Notes: generated from the sequence alone by a model not told the origin. A stretch of 36,606 nt of DNA from Pleurocapsa sp. MO_226.B13 (GCA_030064795.1 JASJEI010000066.1:1-36606); one strand, 5' to 3'; shown: positions 24,763-33,868, numbered from the stretch's first letter. Translations and numbers: made by a program.

Positions 24763-26733
24763 TTAAGAATCAATCGGAAGAGTGAAGTGAAACTGACTGC
24801 CTTGGTTTTCTCCTGGGCTTGTCGCCCAAATCTCTCCGCCCATACTTTGAATAATTTTCTGACAAATTACCAATCCCAAACCAACCCCGCTTACCGTGCG
24901 ACGAAGATAGCTCTCTGACTGAGAAAAGCGATCGAAAATACGCTCAAGCCGATCTTGTTTGATACCGCGTCCTGTATCGGCAATAATCACTTCTAACATT
25001 TTATCTTTGGCATCTTCGATCTGGTTCGATTCTAGAACTTGAGCCGTAACCATAACTCTGCCGTCAGTAGGAGTAAACTTACAGGCATTATCCAGCAGTT
25101 TAGTAAAGACTTCTACTAATCCATCTATATCGGCCAAGACAGCAGGCAAGTTTTGAGGGATATTGATTTGAATTGCGGGGATCTGTTGGACTCGGACAGT
25201 GGTTTTAATCTGTCTTAAAGCCAGATTTAGAGCGTAGTCGATAGTTAAAGATTCTATATTAGAGTAAGCTTTGCCTACTTCTAGCTTAGAAAGAGTGAGA
25301 AAATCTTGAATCAATTGCCCCAATCTTTCGGTATCTCCCAAAGCAGTATCTAGCATAGTATTCCTAAATTCTGGGAGCATATCTGGTTCTGTAGCCAGAC
25401 TCTCCAGACAAATACGAACTGTTGAGAGGGGAGTACGCAATTCGTGTCCGACGATCGCGATTAAATTGCTTTGTACGCGCTCGACTGACTCTAACTGATG
25501 ATTTAAATCTACCAGATTTGCATAGGCACTAGCTTGGATCAATGCTGCTCCTGCACTATTAGCAACGGCCTCGATCAAGGCTACATCTTCTGACTTCCAC
25601 TGAAAATTTCTGCCTCCTCCATAATGGAGTTCTAACATTCCTAGCAATTTTCCCTGATAGCGAATCGTAACCATTAACCAGGAGTGTATTCCCGCTCGCG
25701 AAACTTTATCTTGAATAATTAGATTTTCGTTTAAGTAAGGATTATTGGGGACATCTTCTATAGCTAAAGTCGATTTTTGCGCTTGAGCAGCCAGAAATAG
25801 AGGATTATCGGCAATTGACCACCTTTGACCGATTAAAGAGGTCATAAATGTCGGCTTCGATTCATATTCGATTTTTACCTCCGTATCATCGGGATTGAGA
25901 CGATATAAAAGACAGCGACAGTTAGAAAAAAGTTGACCCAATTCTCTAACTGTAGTCCGTAAGATTTCTTGCGGGTCGAGAGAACTACGTTGGGCTGCTG
26001 CTATCTTATTAATTAAAGATTCTTTTCGTTCGGCAGTCGCGATCGTCTTATATGCCTTGAGTAATTTATATTGACCGGCCTGTAAGTAAGTTACCAACCG
26101 TTGAGCAAAAATTCCTAGATCGACAGATTGAGTAGTCAACAGCGAGCGACGACTACTAAGATCCGACCTCAATTTAAATAATTCTCTTGCTCGTTGGGCT
26201 TTTTGTTTTAATTCAGGACGATAATTAGCAATCATCCCTAATAACCAGTCAGCAGCAGTATAAGCAATATCGCGTTCAAAAGTCCAAATCCCCTCAAATC
26301 TCTCTCCTTGCTCGATCGCCGACTCCATATTTCTCAGATCTTTTACCGAAAGTTTATCTCGTACTGCCAGACAAGCGGAATATCTTTGCCCGATAATCAC
26401 TAAATACCTTTCCCCTGCCAAGGTATCTGTCGAGCCGATGGGAATGATTTCATAGCCAGGATTTTCTACAGCAAAACTGGATTTTGCTTCGGGTACTCCC
26501 AATACATATACGTGTTCGCTAGCGAGCGCCATGCGCTGAAAGCGTCGTTCTTGTTGACGAAAGAACTTTTCTTGCTGGAAGTTAGCAATCACTAAATAGC
26601 GATCGCGATCGGCTAAGACCAAATCCTGCATTGCCCTACTCAGAGCAATTAAAGATGATTTGAAATATATCTGGGTACGAAGACTTGCATACTCTGTTAC
26701 TAAGTCTCCCAATAAGGAGTTAGTTAAATCCAT
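24763..26733 (-). CDS. DICT-GAF sensor histidine kinase
   Basis: A 656-residue cytoplasmic sensor kinase without membrane segments. Residues 1-180 match the DICT domain, a cyanobacterial sensory module often linked to light-responsive signalling. A GAF domain follows at about 240-400. The HisKA dimerisation helix has the phospho-acceptor His in IVGHELRTPLS (about 430), and the HATPase domain has the N box LLDNACKFTP, G1 IADTGRGI and G2 VSGVGLGLVI. The GAF domain shows no obvious chromophore-binding Cys motif typical of phytochromes. No response regulator gene is adjacent, so the partner is encoded elsewhere. Confidence 0.9.
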   Translation of the reverse strand: MDLTNSLLGDLVTEYASLRTQIYFKSSLIALSRAMQDLVLADRDRYLVIANFQQEKFFRQQERRFQRMALASEHVYVLGVPEAKSSFAVENPGYEIIPIGSTDTLAGERYLVIIGQRYSACLAVRDKLSVKDLRNMESAIEQGERFEGIWTFERDIAYTAADWLLGMIANYRPELKQKAQRARELFKLRSDLSSRRSLLTTQSVDLGIFAQRLVTYLQAGQYKLLKAYKTIATAERKESLINKIAAAQRSSLDPQEILRTTVRELGQLFSNCRCLLYRLNPDDTEVKIEYESKPTFMTSLIGQRWSIADNPLFLAAQAQKSTLAIEDVPNNPYLNENLIIQDKVSRAGIHSWLMVTIRYQGKLLGMLELHYGGGRNFQWKSEDVALIEAVANSAGAALIQASAYANLVDLNHQLESVERVQSNLIAIVGHELRTPLSTVRICLESLATEPDMLPEFRNTMLDTALGDTERLGQLIQDFLTLSKLEVGKAYSNIESLTIDYALNLALRQIKTTVRVQQIPAIQINIPQNLPAVLADIDGLVEVFTKLLDNACKFTPTDGRVMVTAQVLESNQIEDAKDKMLEVIIADTGRGIKQDRLERIFDRFSQSESYLRRTVSGVGLGLVICQKIIQSMGGEIWATSPGENQGSQFHFTLPIDS

Positions 26734-27055
26734 CTTGTAGTTTATAGTGTTTCACAAGCATCAGTATTAAGGAAGCAGGGGCAGATAGGGAGATAGGGAG
26801 ATCTCACTCATAGTAGACTTTTTACATTTAAGGCTGAAATCAAGACAAGGGAGACAAGGATGACAAGGAGACAAGGGAGCAAAAGCCGATTATTTCGTTC
26901 AAATGATAGTAGCCCCTCACCGTTTTGTTAAAAACCTACCCTTGTGAGGATAGGGAGATAGGGAGATAGGGGAGATTGAGAAGTAGGGAAGGACAACTAA
27001 CTACTAACTCCGAACTCCGAACTCCAAACTCCGAACTCCGAACTCCAAACTAGCC
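26734..27055. repeat. intergenic short tandem repeats
   Basis: Six head-to-tail heptamers AACTCC(G/A) occupy 27006-27047 in the order G,G,A,G,G,A. An 8-bp unit GATAGGGA repeats near 26785 and 26949-26972, and GACAAGG recurs at about 26845-26877. Heptameric short tandem repeats of this sort are known from cyanobacterial genomes. No coding potential. Confidence 0.7.
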
Positions 27056-27658
27056 TTATTTAAATGAACGTAAAGATGTCAACTCAGACAAGACTGCTCG
27101 ACTCAAATCTGCTCCTTCTAAAATTGCTTCATCTAAATTAGCATCACACAGGTTGGTGTTAGTTAAATTAGCTCCAGTCAGAATCGTTCGACTCAAATTT
27201 GCCCCTGATAAGTTTGCCGAACTCAGATCGGCATAGCTCAGATTTGCCCCTGATAAGTTTGCACTCTGTAAGTTGGCTTTCACCAAGCAAGATAATCGCA
27301 AATCTGCTCCTTCTAAGATGGATTTGTACAGATTTGCCTGGCTCAAATTGGCACGAATTAGCAAAGCACGACTACATTGAGCCTGGACTAAACTGGCAAA
27401 ACCTAAATCTGTTCTCCATAGGGTTGCACCTGATAAGTTGGTTTCATTTAAGCTAGCCTCTTGCAAAATAGAGCGACTGAGATTAATCTCAGCCAAATTA
27501 GCCCGCCACAATTCAATTTTGGTTAGATTGACATCATTGAGAGAAATTTGTGTCAAATCAACCTGCTTAAAATCACGCTTTCCTGACTTATAGTATTCCA
27601 GCAGCAAGGAAGCATCAATTGTCTTAGTTTTAAATCTGTGAGGATGTAAGTAAAACAT
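27056..27658 (-). CDS. pentapeptide-repeat protein
   Basis: A 200-residue protein. From about residue 35 to 190 it consists of A(D/N)LXX pentapeptides such as ANLAE, TNLSG, ANLQS and ADLSS, which fold into a right-handed quadrilateral beta-helix. The first 35 residues (MFYLHPHRFKTKTIDASLLL) are not repeat. No signal peptide or membrane helix is visible. Cyanobacteria encode many such proteins, mostly of unknown role. Transcribed away from the kinase gene's promoter side, with repeat-filled DNA downstream. Confidence 0.88.
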   Translation of the reverse strand: MFYLHPHRFKTKTIDASLLLEYYKSGKRDFKQVDLTQISLNDVNLTKIELWRANLAEINLSRSILQEASLNETNLSGATLWRTDLGFASLVQAQCSRALLIRANLSQANLYKSILEGADLRLSCLVKANLQSANLSGANLSYADLSSANLSGANLSRTILTGANLTNTNLCDANLDEAILEGADLSRAVLSELTSLRSFK

Positions 27659-27803
27659 TTAATCCAAAGCTTAAAAGCGTTTGTAATTAAAGGACGTTGT
27701 TTGGATATCTTCTTGAGTAATATTGACGATCGATTTTTCAGAAAATAACCTCGGAACTAGCCGAGGCATTTACTTGAGGTTAAATCAATTCCAAAATCTA
27801 AGT

Positions 27804-27974
27804 TTAGCTGACGACAACAGCAGTAAACACCGAACCTAAAATTACTACTGATGCGATCGCGCCCCAGAGTAGATAGCTACGTTGCTCTTGAGAAGAGGGT
27901 TCTTCTGCATAGTACATTTGTGGTTCTTTGGCGAAGTTGTTGATGATGCCGTTTTCATCAGAGATAGTAGTCAT
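27804..27974 (-). CDS. psb34: Psb34 / ssl1498-family light-harvesting-like protein
   Basis: A 56-residue protein starting MTTISDENGIINNFAKEPQM, then YYAEEP, a basic turn (QRSY) and one transmembrane helix (LLWGAIASVVILGSVFTAVVV). The order NNFA-x-EP-x-MY-x-AE-x-P followed by one helix is that of the ssl1498 family, identified as Psb34, a small photosystem II assembly factor related to high-light-inducible proteins. Length and topology agree. It acts in the thylakoid membrane. Single gene with an AT-rich upstream region. Confidence 0.85.
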   Translation of the reverse strand: MTTISDENGIINNFAKEPQMYYAEEPSSQEQRSYLLWGAIASVVILGSVFTAVVVS

Positions 27975-27989
27975 AAATTTATTGTTTGT

Positions 27990-28060
27990 TTATTTTTTTA
28001 TTAATCTATGTAAACTATCTTAACAAAAAATGTTAAAAAATGTTAAACAAACTTGACGAC
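27990..28060 (-). promoter_or_regulatory. putative psb34 promoter with tandem AACATTTTTT
   Basis: On the minus strand the region reads TTTAACATTTTTTAACATTT and TTTTGTTAAGATAG, then TTTACATAGATTAATAA. TTGTTA and TAATAA are 17 bp apart, a possible -35/-10 pair. The two AACATTTTTT units just upstream are directly repeated and could be a regulator site. Weak evidence. Confidence 0.3.
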
Positions 28061-28116
28061 TTAATTTTAATTTAATCTTTGAAAATTAGTAGATAAATAC
28101 TTATAGTCGTTAGCAG

Positions 28117-28232
28117 GTAGGGTGGGCAAAAATAACTAGCGGTTTCTCGGTTGTTGTTAGCTGGGAAAATTTGCACTCTTCGTACTAGCTTTATGCGGAG
28201 CGGTATCCTTTAGGACGCGTCGCCCACCTTAC
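28117..28232. repeat. GTAGGGTGGGC inverted repeat (REPIN-like)
   Basis: GTAGGGTGGGC at 28117-28127 pairs with GCCCACCTTAC at 28222-28232 with one mismatch; the same unit flanks the element at 22119-22277. The interior includes GCGGAGCGGTATCCTTTAGG. It abuts the 3' end of the secreted-protein gene. Confidence 0.6.
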
Positions 28233-28249
28233 GGTTTCCTTCCTTCTCC

Positions 28250-28732
28250 TTACTCCTCACTCCTTACTACCCGATCTACTACTCTCTCTTCCCCCGATGT
28301 TTCTACTTCCACCAGAGACAATTCTCGATCCGTCTCACCTTTAAGATACATTTCGCCAACTGACTCTCCTCCTATATCTATGCTCCCTAATAATTGTTGG
28401 GTTGTAGGTTCAAAGTTGAATTCAAAGTAAGTTCCTTTAGCTATACCGTCAATTACATTGTTGTAGCTAGCAATGAGTTCGCCAGATGGACGATAAAAAC
28501 TAACCTCTAAATAATCTAGGCTCTTAGTTTTTCCTGAGCCATGTTCGCTAATAGTTTCTGGGTTTTGAGCGTCGTCGTAGCTAAACGTAGTTTTGACTAT
28601 ATATCCAGCAGTCGTATTAAGCTGCAATTCTTGGGTAACTGCCGATGCTGGAGAGGAGATATAGCAACTAGCGATCGCGATGATGATGATATATGTAACT
28701 AAATTGACAAAAAAATTTTGACGTTTTGACAT
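28250..28732 (-). CDS. secreted protein of unknown function
   Basis: A 160-residue protein with a clear Sec signal peptide: basic start MSKRQNFF, hydrophobic LVTYIIIIAIASCYI and an ASA cleavage site near residue 31. The mature part has alternating polar and hydrophobic stretches (YIVKTTFSYDDAQ, YLEVSFYRPSGELIASY, YFEFNFEPTTQQLLGSIDIG) that suggest a small beta-rich domain. The acidic tail ends ERVVDRVVRSEE. I do not recognise a family with certainty. Probably periplasmic. Confidence 0.65.
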   Translation of the reverse strand: MSKRQNFFVNLVTYIIIIAIASCYISSPASAVTQELQLNTTAGYIVKTTFSYDDAQNPETISEHGSGKTKSLDYLEVSFYRPSGELIASYNNVIDGIAKGTYFEFNFEPTTQQLLGSIDIGGESVGEMYLKGETDRELSLVEVETSGEERVVDRVVRSEE

Positions 28733-28834
28733 ATTAAACTAAGACAAAAATAAATTAATTCCGAGAATTCAATTAGAAAACACTATAACCAGGGACGGAG
28801 TGCTAACACATCTAAATTTGTGATAAATTAAGAA

Positions 28835-28873
28835 ATGTTACGCAAAAGTATTTTTGCTTGACATAAGTAACAT
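28835..28873 (+). promoter_or_regulatory. nested dyad upstream of the phycobiliprotein lyase gene
   Basis: ATGTTAC (28835-28841) and GTAACAT (28867-28873) are perfect inverted partners, enclosing a second pair GCAAAA (28842-28847) and TTTTGC (28852-28857). A consensus -35-like TTGACA lies at 28858-28863 inside the dyad. This looks like an operator overlapping a promoter, though no well-spaced -10 was found. Confidence 0.35.
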
Positions 28874-28913
28874 AAATACAAACTTTTTAAACTTATAGTG
28901 GGGTCTAGTTTCG

Positions 28914-29450
28914 ATGGTATTGGCGCAAACAACAAATACTGCTTTGCAGTCATTAGTAGTAGATTTCTTCCGCAGATCGGCAGGTGATTGGAATTCGCAA
29001 CGACGTTACTATAGCCTCAATAAAGATACCGAACCTCAAGAAGTAGAAAGCCTGCTTCATATTTCATTCTTAGAACAAAGCGCGCCAGAATTAATCGAAC
29101 TGGCAAAAAGTCACGAATTAGAAAATTTAGAAGCCCTAGTATGTGGGACAAAAGTTGTTTGGGAGAGTAACTATACCAACCAAAACCGCAAACCCGTAAC
29201 TGGTTCGACTGTTTTTGGCATCCAAGGAAATATTTTGTATCGCGATCGCGGTTTTGCCACTCCCAAACCAATTATTGCTGTCTGTTCTTTTAACGGGCCA
29301 GACACCATGAGTTTGCGTACTGAATACAACTCTAATGTCTTTGAAGAAGAGATCAAACTGGTTGGTAGTAAGTATCGCACCAGACAGACAATCATCTCTC
29401 GCGCAGGAGAAGAAATTACTATCGGTCAATATTTAGAAAAACGAATTTAA
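28914..29450 (+). CDS. CpcS/CpeS-type phycobiliprotein lyase
   Basis: A 178-residue lipocalin-like lyase that attaches phycobilin chromophores to Cys residues of phycobiliproteins. Signature segments are VDFFRRSAGDWNSQRRYYSL near the N-terminus, KVVWESNY and GSTVFGIQGNILYRDRGFA in the middle, and MSLRTEYNSNVFEEEIKL followed by YRTRQTIISR. Which subtype (CpcS, CpcU or CpeS) and which bilin cannot be settled from sequence by eye. No phycobiliprotein structural gene is adjacent. Confidence 0.85.
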   Translation: MVLAQTTNTALQSLVVDFFRRSAGDWNSQRRYYSLNKDTEPQEVESLLHISFLEQSAPELIELAKSHELENLEALVCGTKVVWESNYTNQNRKPVTGSTVFGIQGNILYRDRGFATPKPIIAVCSFNGPDTMSLRTEYNSNVFEEEIKLVGSKYRTRQTIISRAGEEITIGQYLEKRI

Positions 29451-29629
29451 TCCTAGTTTCAAGCGAGTTAGAAATTCAGTAGACTGACACAGATAAAGCA
29501 GTGTAACAAATTGCCCTGAAAAAAATAACTATCTATTAGGACATCAAAAACCCAAAAGTATCGATCGAGCAGACAAATCATCTGCGTTCATCTGCGTTCA
29601 TTTGTGGACTCTTCTAATACAACATTTAA

Positions 29630-29673
29630 GGCGTGTCAGTCCACTGTTAGACTAATTTAAAGCTTGACACGCC
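29630..29673. terminator. hairpin between the lyase gene and rodA
   Basis: GGCGTGTCA at 29630-29638 pairs perfectly with TGACACGCC at 29665-29673; an inner AGTC/GACT pair can extend it. It begins 2 nt beyond the rodA stop codon and lies between convergent genes, a position fitting a terminator, but there is no proper T-run. Confidence 0.4.
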
Positions 29674-29674
29674 A

Positions 29675-31009
29675 CTAATAGGGTTTCCCAACCCTGCTTT
29701 CTCGATGATTAGCCACAGATTCTACTAAACCGATACTAATAAAGCTAGACAGCAAAGAAGAACGTCCGTAACTCATCCAGGGTAAAGGAATACCTGTAAT
29801 TGGTGCGAGTCCAATTGTCATACTAAGATTAATAACGATTTGAAAAGCGACGATCGCCAGAACCCCAATTGCCAGCAACGAACCAAAATTATCTCTAGCA
29901 GTACAGGCAATCCAAATTAGACGCATACAAATCAGCCAAAAGACAGCCAACAAAAAGATACTACCGATAAAGCCAAACTCTTCTCCCACTGCCGAAAAAA
30001 TAAAATCTGTGTGCTGTTCGGGAATGAAGTTAAGCTGGGTTTGTGACCCTTGGTGCCATCCCTGTCCCCATAGTTTACCAGCACCGATCGCAATACGGGA
30101 TTGAATTAAATGATAACCACCCCCTAAAGGATCTTGTTCGGGGTCGAGAAACATAATTAACCGCGCTTTTTGATAATCTTTGAGTAGTCCCCAGAAAAAA
30201 TTCCCTAACTCCACTGCACCCAAATTAAGCGCCACCGCACTCAGGGTAGAGACAACCTTTAGAGGTAGAGTTAACCAAGCAACTCCCGCCACACTTAAAA
30301 CCCAGATTAACCAACCAGGAAGGTATAGATGATACAAAATTGCTGAAAATAAGGGTGAAATCATTAAAACCAACCAACCAGTTTTAGCATTTGCCCAATA
30401 CAGCATACTAATCACAATTACGCCGAATACTAAAGAAGTACCCAGATCGGGCTGTAAAAATACTAATACCCAGGGAAGTGCCGTAATAAATAGAGTGCGC
30501 AGCACTGTTTGCAGATTTGCCCCATCTCGATCGTGTAGCAGTGCAGCTAAAGTAATGACCATTCCTATTTTGGCGAACTCCGAAGGCTGGACGTTAAACC
30601 CCGCGATTGTAATCCAACGCTGTGCACCTTTTGCGGAGACACCCGCAACCATAACTGCAATTAAAGCCAGATTGGTCAGGGCGTAAATACCCCAGTACCA
30701 GCGCAACAAAAGCTGGTAACGCCAACGAGACAAAACTAAAACTATGACTAAACCCAGTAGACTAACAAACCAGTGTTGGTAACTATAGCTGTGTCTTGCT
30801 GCTGATTCGGTACTATAGATAGTAAAGCCACCAAAAGTAGCTAGTGCCATTACAGACAACAACAAAATCCAGTCTAATCGCGACCAAGTGTAAAACAGGG
30901 ACAAAAGATACTGTCCCCAATATTTCAGTTTAAATTGAGAATCGGTCGTCTTTTTCGATTGAGAACGAGAATCGATCGCTCGATTGAAGATTGGCAAAGT
31001 ACAAATCAA
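29675..31009 (-). CDS. rodA: RodA, SEDS-family peptidoglycan glycosyltransferase
   Basis: A membrane protein of about 444 residues with ten or so helices. It polymerises lipid II into glycan strands during cell elongation, working with a class B penicillin-binding protein. Family motifs are GAQRWITIAGFNVQPSEFAK, QPDLGTSLVFG, DPEQDPLGGGYHLIQSRIAI with GKLWGQGW, LNFIPEQHTDFIFSAVGEE and TGIPLPWMSYGRSSLL. The only start in range is TTG at 31007-31009; the first ~40 residues are weakly conserved and the true start may be further in. It follows mobA by 34 nt on the same strand. Features favour RodA over FtsW (PEQDPLGGGYH, FIPEQHTDFIF). Confidence 0.9.
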   Translation of the reverse strand: MICTLPIFNRAIDSRSQSKKTTDSQFKLKYWGQYLLSLFYTWSRLDWILLLSVMALATFGGFTIYSTESAARHSYSYQHWFVSLLGLVIVLVLSRWRYQLLLRWYWGIYALTNLALIAVMVAGVSAKGAQRWITIAGFNVQPSEFAKIGMVITLAALLHDRDGANLQTVLRTLFITALPWVLVFLQPDLGTSLVFGVIVISMLYWANAKTGWLVLMISPLFSAILYHLYLPGWLIWVLSVAGVAWLTLPLKVVSTLSAVALNLGAVELGNFFWGLLKDYQKARLIMFLDPEQDPLGGGYHLIQSRIAIGAGKLWGQGWHQGSQTQLNFIPEQHTDFIFSAVGEEFGFIGSIFLLAVFWLICMRLIWIACTARDNFGSLLAIGVLAIVAFQIVINLSMTIGLAPITGIPLPWMSYGRSSLLSSFISIGLVESVANHRESRVGKPY

Positions 31010-31043
31010 AATTATCTATTCCTGCCAACAATATTAACCTTGT

Positions 31044-31658
31044 TTAAAGACGATCGCTCGTAATCGATCGCCAATCTGTGGGAGTATTGCAGTTAAACAG
31101 ACAAGTGCGATCGCTCAACACTAATTCTTTAACAGCATGGTTTGCCAACCAAGCTTGAAAAGACTTGCCACCATGGTCGATATAAGTTTCTAAAGAAGAC
31201 AAACAATCTCGACGATAAAAGCCACACAACGCTTCCCACCCCTTGGAATGATGGGGTAAAAAAGCAATTTCTGTGGGCAACACTGTTGCCAAAGCTTGCA
31301 ACCATTGTTTTACTTGAGACGAGGATAAATAAGGTAGATCGCAAGCCAGCAACAATACCCATTGGGTTTTAACTAGCCTTAGTCCCTGAGCAAAGCCAAT
31401 TACTGGCGTATTAGATCTAGAATTCAAGACTAACTTTTCTCGAACTAGTTGACAGTCGGGAGGAACATGAGACTGATATTTTTCGACCCAAGGAGTAACT
31501 ATATAGACTGAAGTAGCAACTTCTTTGGCAACCAAACAAACCCTAGACAGCAGTGTCATCTTATCGACTGTCAGCAGAGCCTTGTCTTGTCCCATGCGGG
31601 AGCTTTCTCCTCCCGCCAAAATAATTGCCGTAATTTCTTCTTGAATTGATTTTGTCAT
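31044..31658 (-). CDS. mobA: MobA, molybdenum cofactor guanylyltransferase
   Basis: A 204-residue nucleotidyltransferase joining GMP to molybdopterin to form the bis-guanine dinucleotide cofactor. The N-terminal GTP-binding signature is ITAIILAGGESSRMGQDKAL with the catalytic Lys; VLLLACDLPYLS carries the metal-binding Asp, and ALCGFYRRDCLSSL and FNCNTPTDW are typical of the C-terminal half. Length is normal. It lies upstream of rodA in the same direction with a short gap; functional linkage is not expected. Confidence 0.9.
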   Translation of the reverse strand: MTKSIQEEITAIILAGGESSRMGQDKALLTVDKMTLLSRVCLVAKEVATSVYIVTPWVEKYQSHVPPDCQLVREKLVLNSRSNTPVIGFAQGLRLVKTQWVLLLACDLPYLSSSQVKQWLQALATVLPTEIAFLPHHSKGWEALCGFYRRDCLSSLETYIDHGGKSFQAWLANHAVKELVLSDRTCLFNCNTPTDWRSITSDRL

Positions 31659-31691
31659 TAGACCTTAGTTCACCATCCAGTCAAAATATCA

Positions 31692-32066
31692 ATGAAAAAA
31701 ACATTTTATCGCTCCAAAAATACCGAGCGACATCTCAAACTCTGGATTTATCTCATACCCGTGTTCGGGGTTATCCCCGCTATCTGGACACTATATCGAT
31801 CTCATAAATACACTCAAGCTAATCTAGCAGAAAATCGCGAACAACAAAAAGTGAGTCGCTTGGCTCTTACTCTGGCTTTAGTTTGGTTAAGCTCCTATTC
31901 GCTACTATCTTTGGGTGTGGCCAATGCTTCGGAGATTATCTCTTTTCGTTTACTATATGCTAACGCTTTGCTGACTACCGCTTATTTTGTGACTTGTACC
32001 ATTTTAATGTCAGGTTTAGGTAACAAAAGCTTACCAAAAGTAGATGAAGTCAACAAGCTAAACTAA
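31692..32066 (+). CDS. small multi-pass membrane protein, unknown function
   Basis: A 124-residue protein with three predicted helices: IYLIPVFGVIPAIWTLY, LALTLALVWLSSYSLLSLGV and LLYANALLTTAYFVTCTILM. The first and second are joined by a polar, basic loop (RSHKYTQANLAENREQQKVS). The basic N-terminus MKKTFYRSKNTERHLK suggests N-in topology. It precedes the LCP-family gene, as small membrane proteins sometimes do, but no functional link is shown. Confidence 0.65.
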   Translation: MKKTFYRSKNTERHLKLWIYLIPVFGVIPAIWTLYRSHKYTQANLAENREQQKVSRLALTLALVWLSSYSLLSLGVANASEIISFRLLYANALLTTAYFVTCTILMSGLGNKSLPKVDEVNKLN

Positions 32067-32344
32067 CCACAGTAACCAAATTAAATATGCTAAAGTTGCA
32101 GTCAGCTAAAAGTGTCGTTACTTTAGTGAGAGAGCTAAAATCGAAAAGTATTTTTGAGATCTTGGTTAACTTCAATCGGCTGATAGTTGAATTGCTGTTG
32201 ACAATCTCTTTACAATAGTTCCCGCTCTTGATATTTTTCCCAACAGATAGCTGTTAATATTAACTGAATTATATTTGTGTATATTTAGTATCTTAATTTT
32301 CATTCAAGAACATAGTTAATTTTTATTTAGTGTGAGGATATCCA

Positions 32345-33868
32345 GTGTCAGTTAGAAAAGCTTACCAAACGACTCCTTCTGGGAGACAATCTACTGCCAA
32401 AATTAATTCAATTGACTATCGTCCCCCAACTCAAACAAGGAAGTTGAATAAAAAAAGAGCTGTTCTAGTTGGTTTGTCTCTGGCGGGTGTTTCTCTTCTA
32501 TCCGCAGCAGTAGGAGCGTTTTTAGCTGTGGCTTTATCTACTGCATCTCCGTTACAAAAGGCACAATTAAGCAACGAAGAAGAAAAAGTTTTTAGCAAAA
32601 AAGAAACCGTAACGGCAAAAAATCTTAATCTCCCAGAGTTATCCCGTCCCGTAAATGTCTTGGTATTGGGAATCAAGGTGATTAGCTCCGATTTGGAAAA
32701 AAGAGGGATAGACTATGAAAAAGAGGATGTTGGCTATCATCATTTAGTTAATTCTTTTGATGGTTTGAGTGATAGTATGTTACTCCTGAGATTCGATCCC
32801 CAGCAAGAAAGAGTATCGGTATTGTCAATTCCCAGAGATACTCGTGTTTATCTCGATGGATATGGAGCGGGGAAAATCAATCACGCCAATGAATATGGCG
32901 GCCCTGCATTGGCTGCTGAAACTGTCAGCGAGCTACTAGGAGGAATCAATGTCGATCGCTATGCAAGAGTTAATGTTCAGGGGATAGAAAAGCTGATCGA
33001 TGCTTTAGGTGGGGTGACGGTTAATGTTCCCAAAGACATGAAATACAATGATTTTAGCCAACATCTTTATATCGACCTCAAAAAAGGCATCCAGCACTTA
33101 GATGGTGACAAGGCAATGCAATTTTTGCGCTATCGCTATGATGATTATGGTGATATCTCGCGGGTGCAACGCCAACAGATGTTAATGCGATCGGCAGTAG
33201 AACAAACCCTCAAACCTGCGACTGTGATCAAGATACCCAAGATCCTTTCGGTAATTCAATCCCATCTAGATACTAATCTCACCGTTAGAGAATTGATGGC
33301 TTTGTCTAACTTCGCCTCTCAAACCAAAAGAAAAAACATCAAAATGATGATGTTACCAGGAGATTTTAATAGCGGAGACGAGGCTGTAAGTTATTGGTTG
33401 CCCAATCACGAGGGGATCGATAAGTTAATGACGCGGCATTTTAATCTACCATCCTATGAAGAAGATTATAACGATGCGAAAAACCAGTACGCTAGTTTAA
33501 ATAACCGTTTTCGCGTCCGCTATCCCAGAATGCGAATTGCCGTGCAGGATAGTACAAGAGATCAACAAGTATTACAATCTGCTTTGGATACCCTAAGAGC
33601 AGCGGGTTATCAAAGAGTGTTCGCTAGTAAAAATTGGCAAGATCCTTTACCGACTACCAGAGTAATTGCTCAGTCTGGAGACGATCGCGCTGCACTGGAA
33701 GTAAAATCGATTTTGGGTGTCGGAGAAGTTGTCGTAGAAAGTACGGGGGTTTTAAAATCTGATATTACCGTACAAATTGGTCGCGACTGGGAAAAACAAA
33801 TTCAAAAATTGATTGAAGCAGATTTAGAAGCTGACAATGAATTTGAAAATAATTTTGATGACTTTTAG
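32345..33868 (+). CDS. LytR-CpsA-Psr (LCP) family cell-wall ligase
   Basis: A 507-residue protein with GTG start and GAGG 7 nt upstream. After a basic cytoplasmic head comes one transmembrane helix (AVLVGLSLAGVSLLSAAVGAFLAV region, residues about 38-65), then the LCP domain: RPVNVLVLGIK, DGLSDSMLLLRFDP, VLSIPRDTRVYL, KINHANEYGGP and MQFLRYRYDDYGDISRVQRQQ. These hold the Arg and Asp residues that bind polyprenyl-pyrophosphate. A LytR_C domain follows at about 395-490. LCP enzymes transfer lipid-linked glycopolymers to the cell wall or a related acceptor outside the membrane. The stop is TAG and the frame stays open for 83 codons after it. Confidence 0.9.
   Translation: MSVRKAYQTTPSGRQSTAKINSIDYRPPTQTRKLNKKRAVLVGLSLAGVSLLSAAVGAFLAVALSTASPLQKAQLSNEEEKVFSKKETVTAKNLNLPELSRPVNVLVLGIKVISSDLEKRGIDYEKEDVGYHHLVNSFDGLSDSMLLLRFDPQQERVSVLSIPRDTRVYLDGYGAGKINHANEYGGPALAAETVSELLGGINVDRYARVNVQGIEKLIDALGGVTVNVPKDMKYNDFSQHLYIDLKKGIQHLDGDKAMQFLRYRYDDYGDISRVQRQQMLMRSAVEQTLKPATVIKIPKILSVIQSHLDTNLTVRELMALSNFASQTKRKNIKMMMLPGDFNSGDEAVSYWLPNHEGIDKLMTRHFNLPSYEEDYNDAKNQYASLNNRFRVRYPRMRIAVQDSTRDQQVLQSALDTLRAAGYQRVFASKNWQDPLPTTRVIAQSGDDRAALEVKSILGVGEVVVESTGVLKSDITVQIGRDWEKQIQKLIEADLEADNEFENNFDDF

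Noticed and set aside
29630..29673. Strong intrinsic terminator for rodA
   Set aside because: A good stem exists but there is no U-tract after it, so only a tentative terminator is listed.
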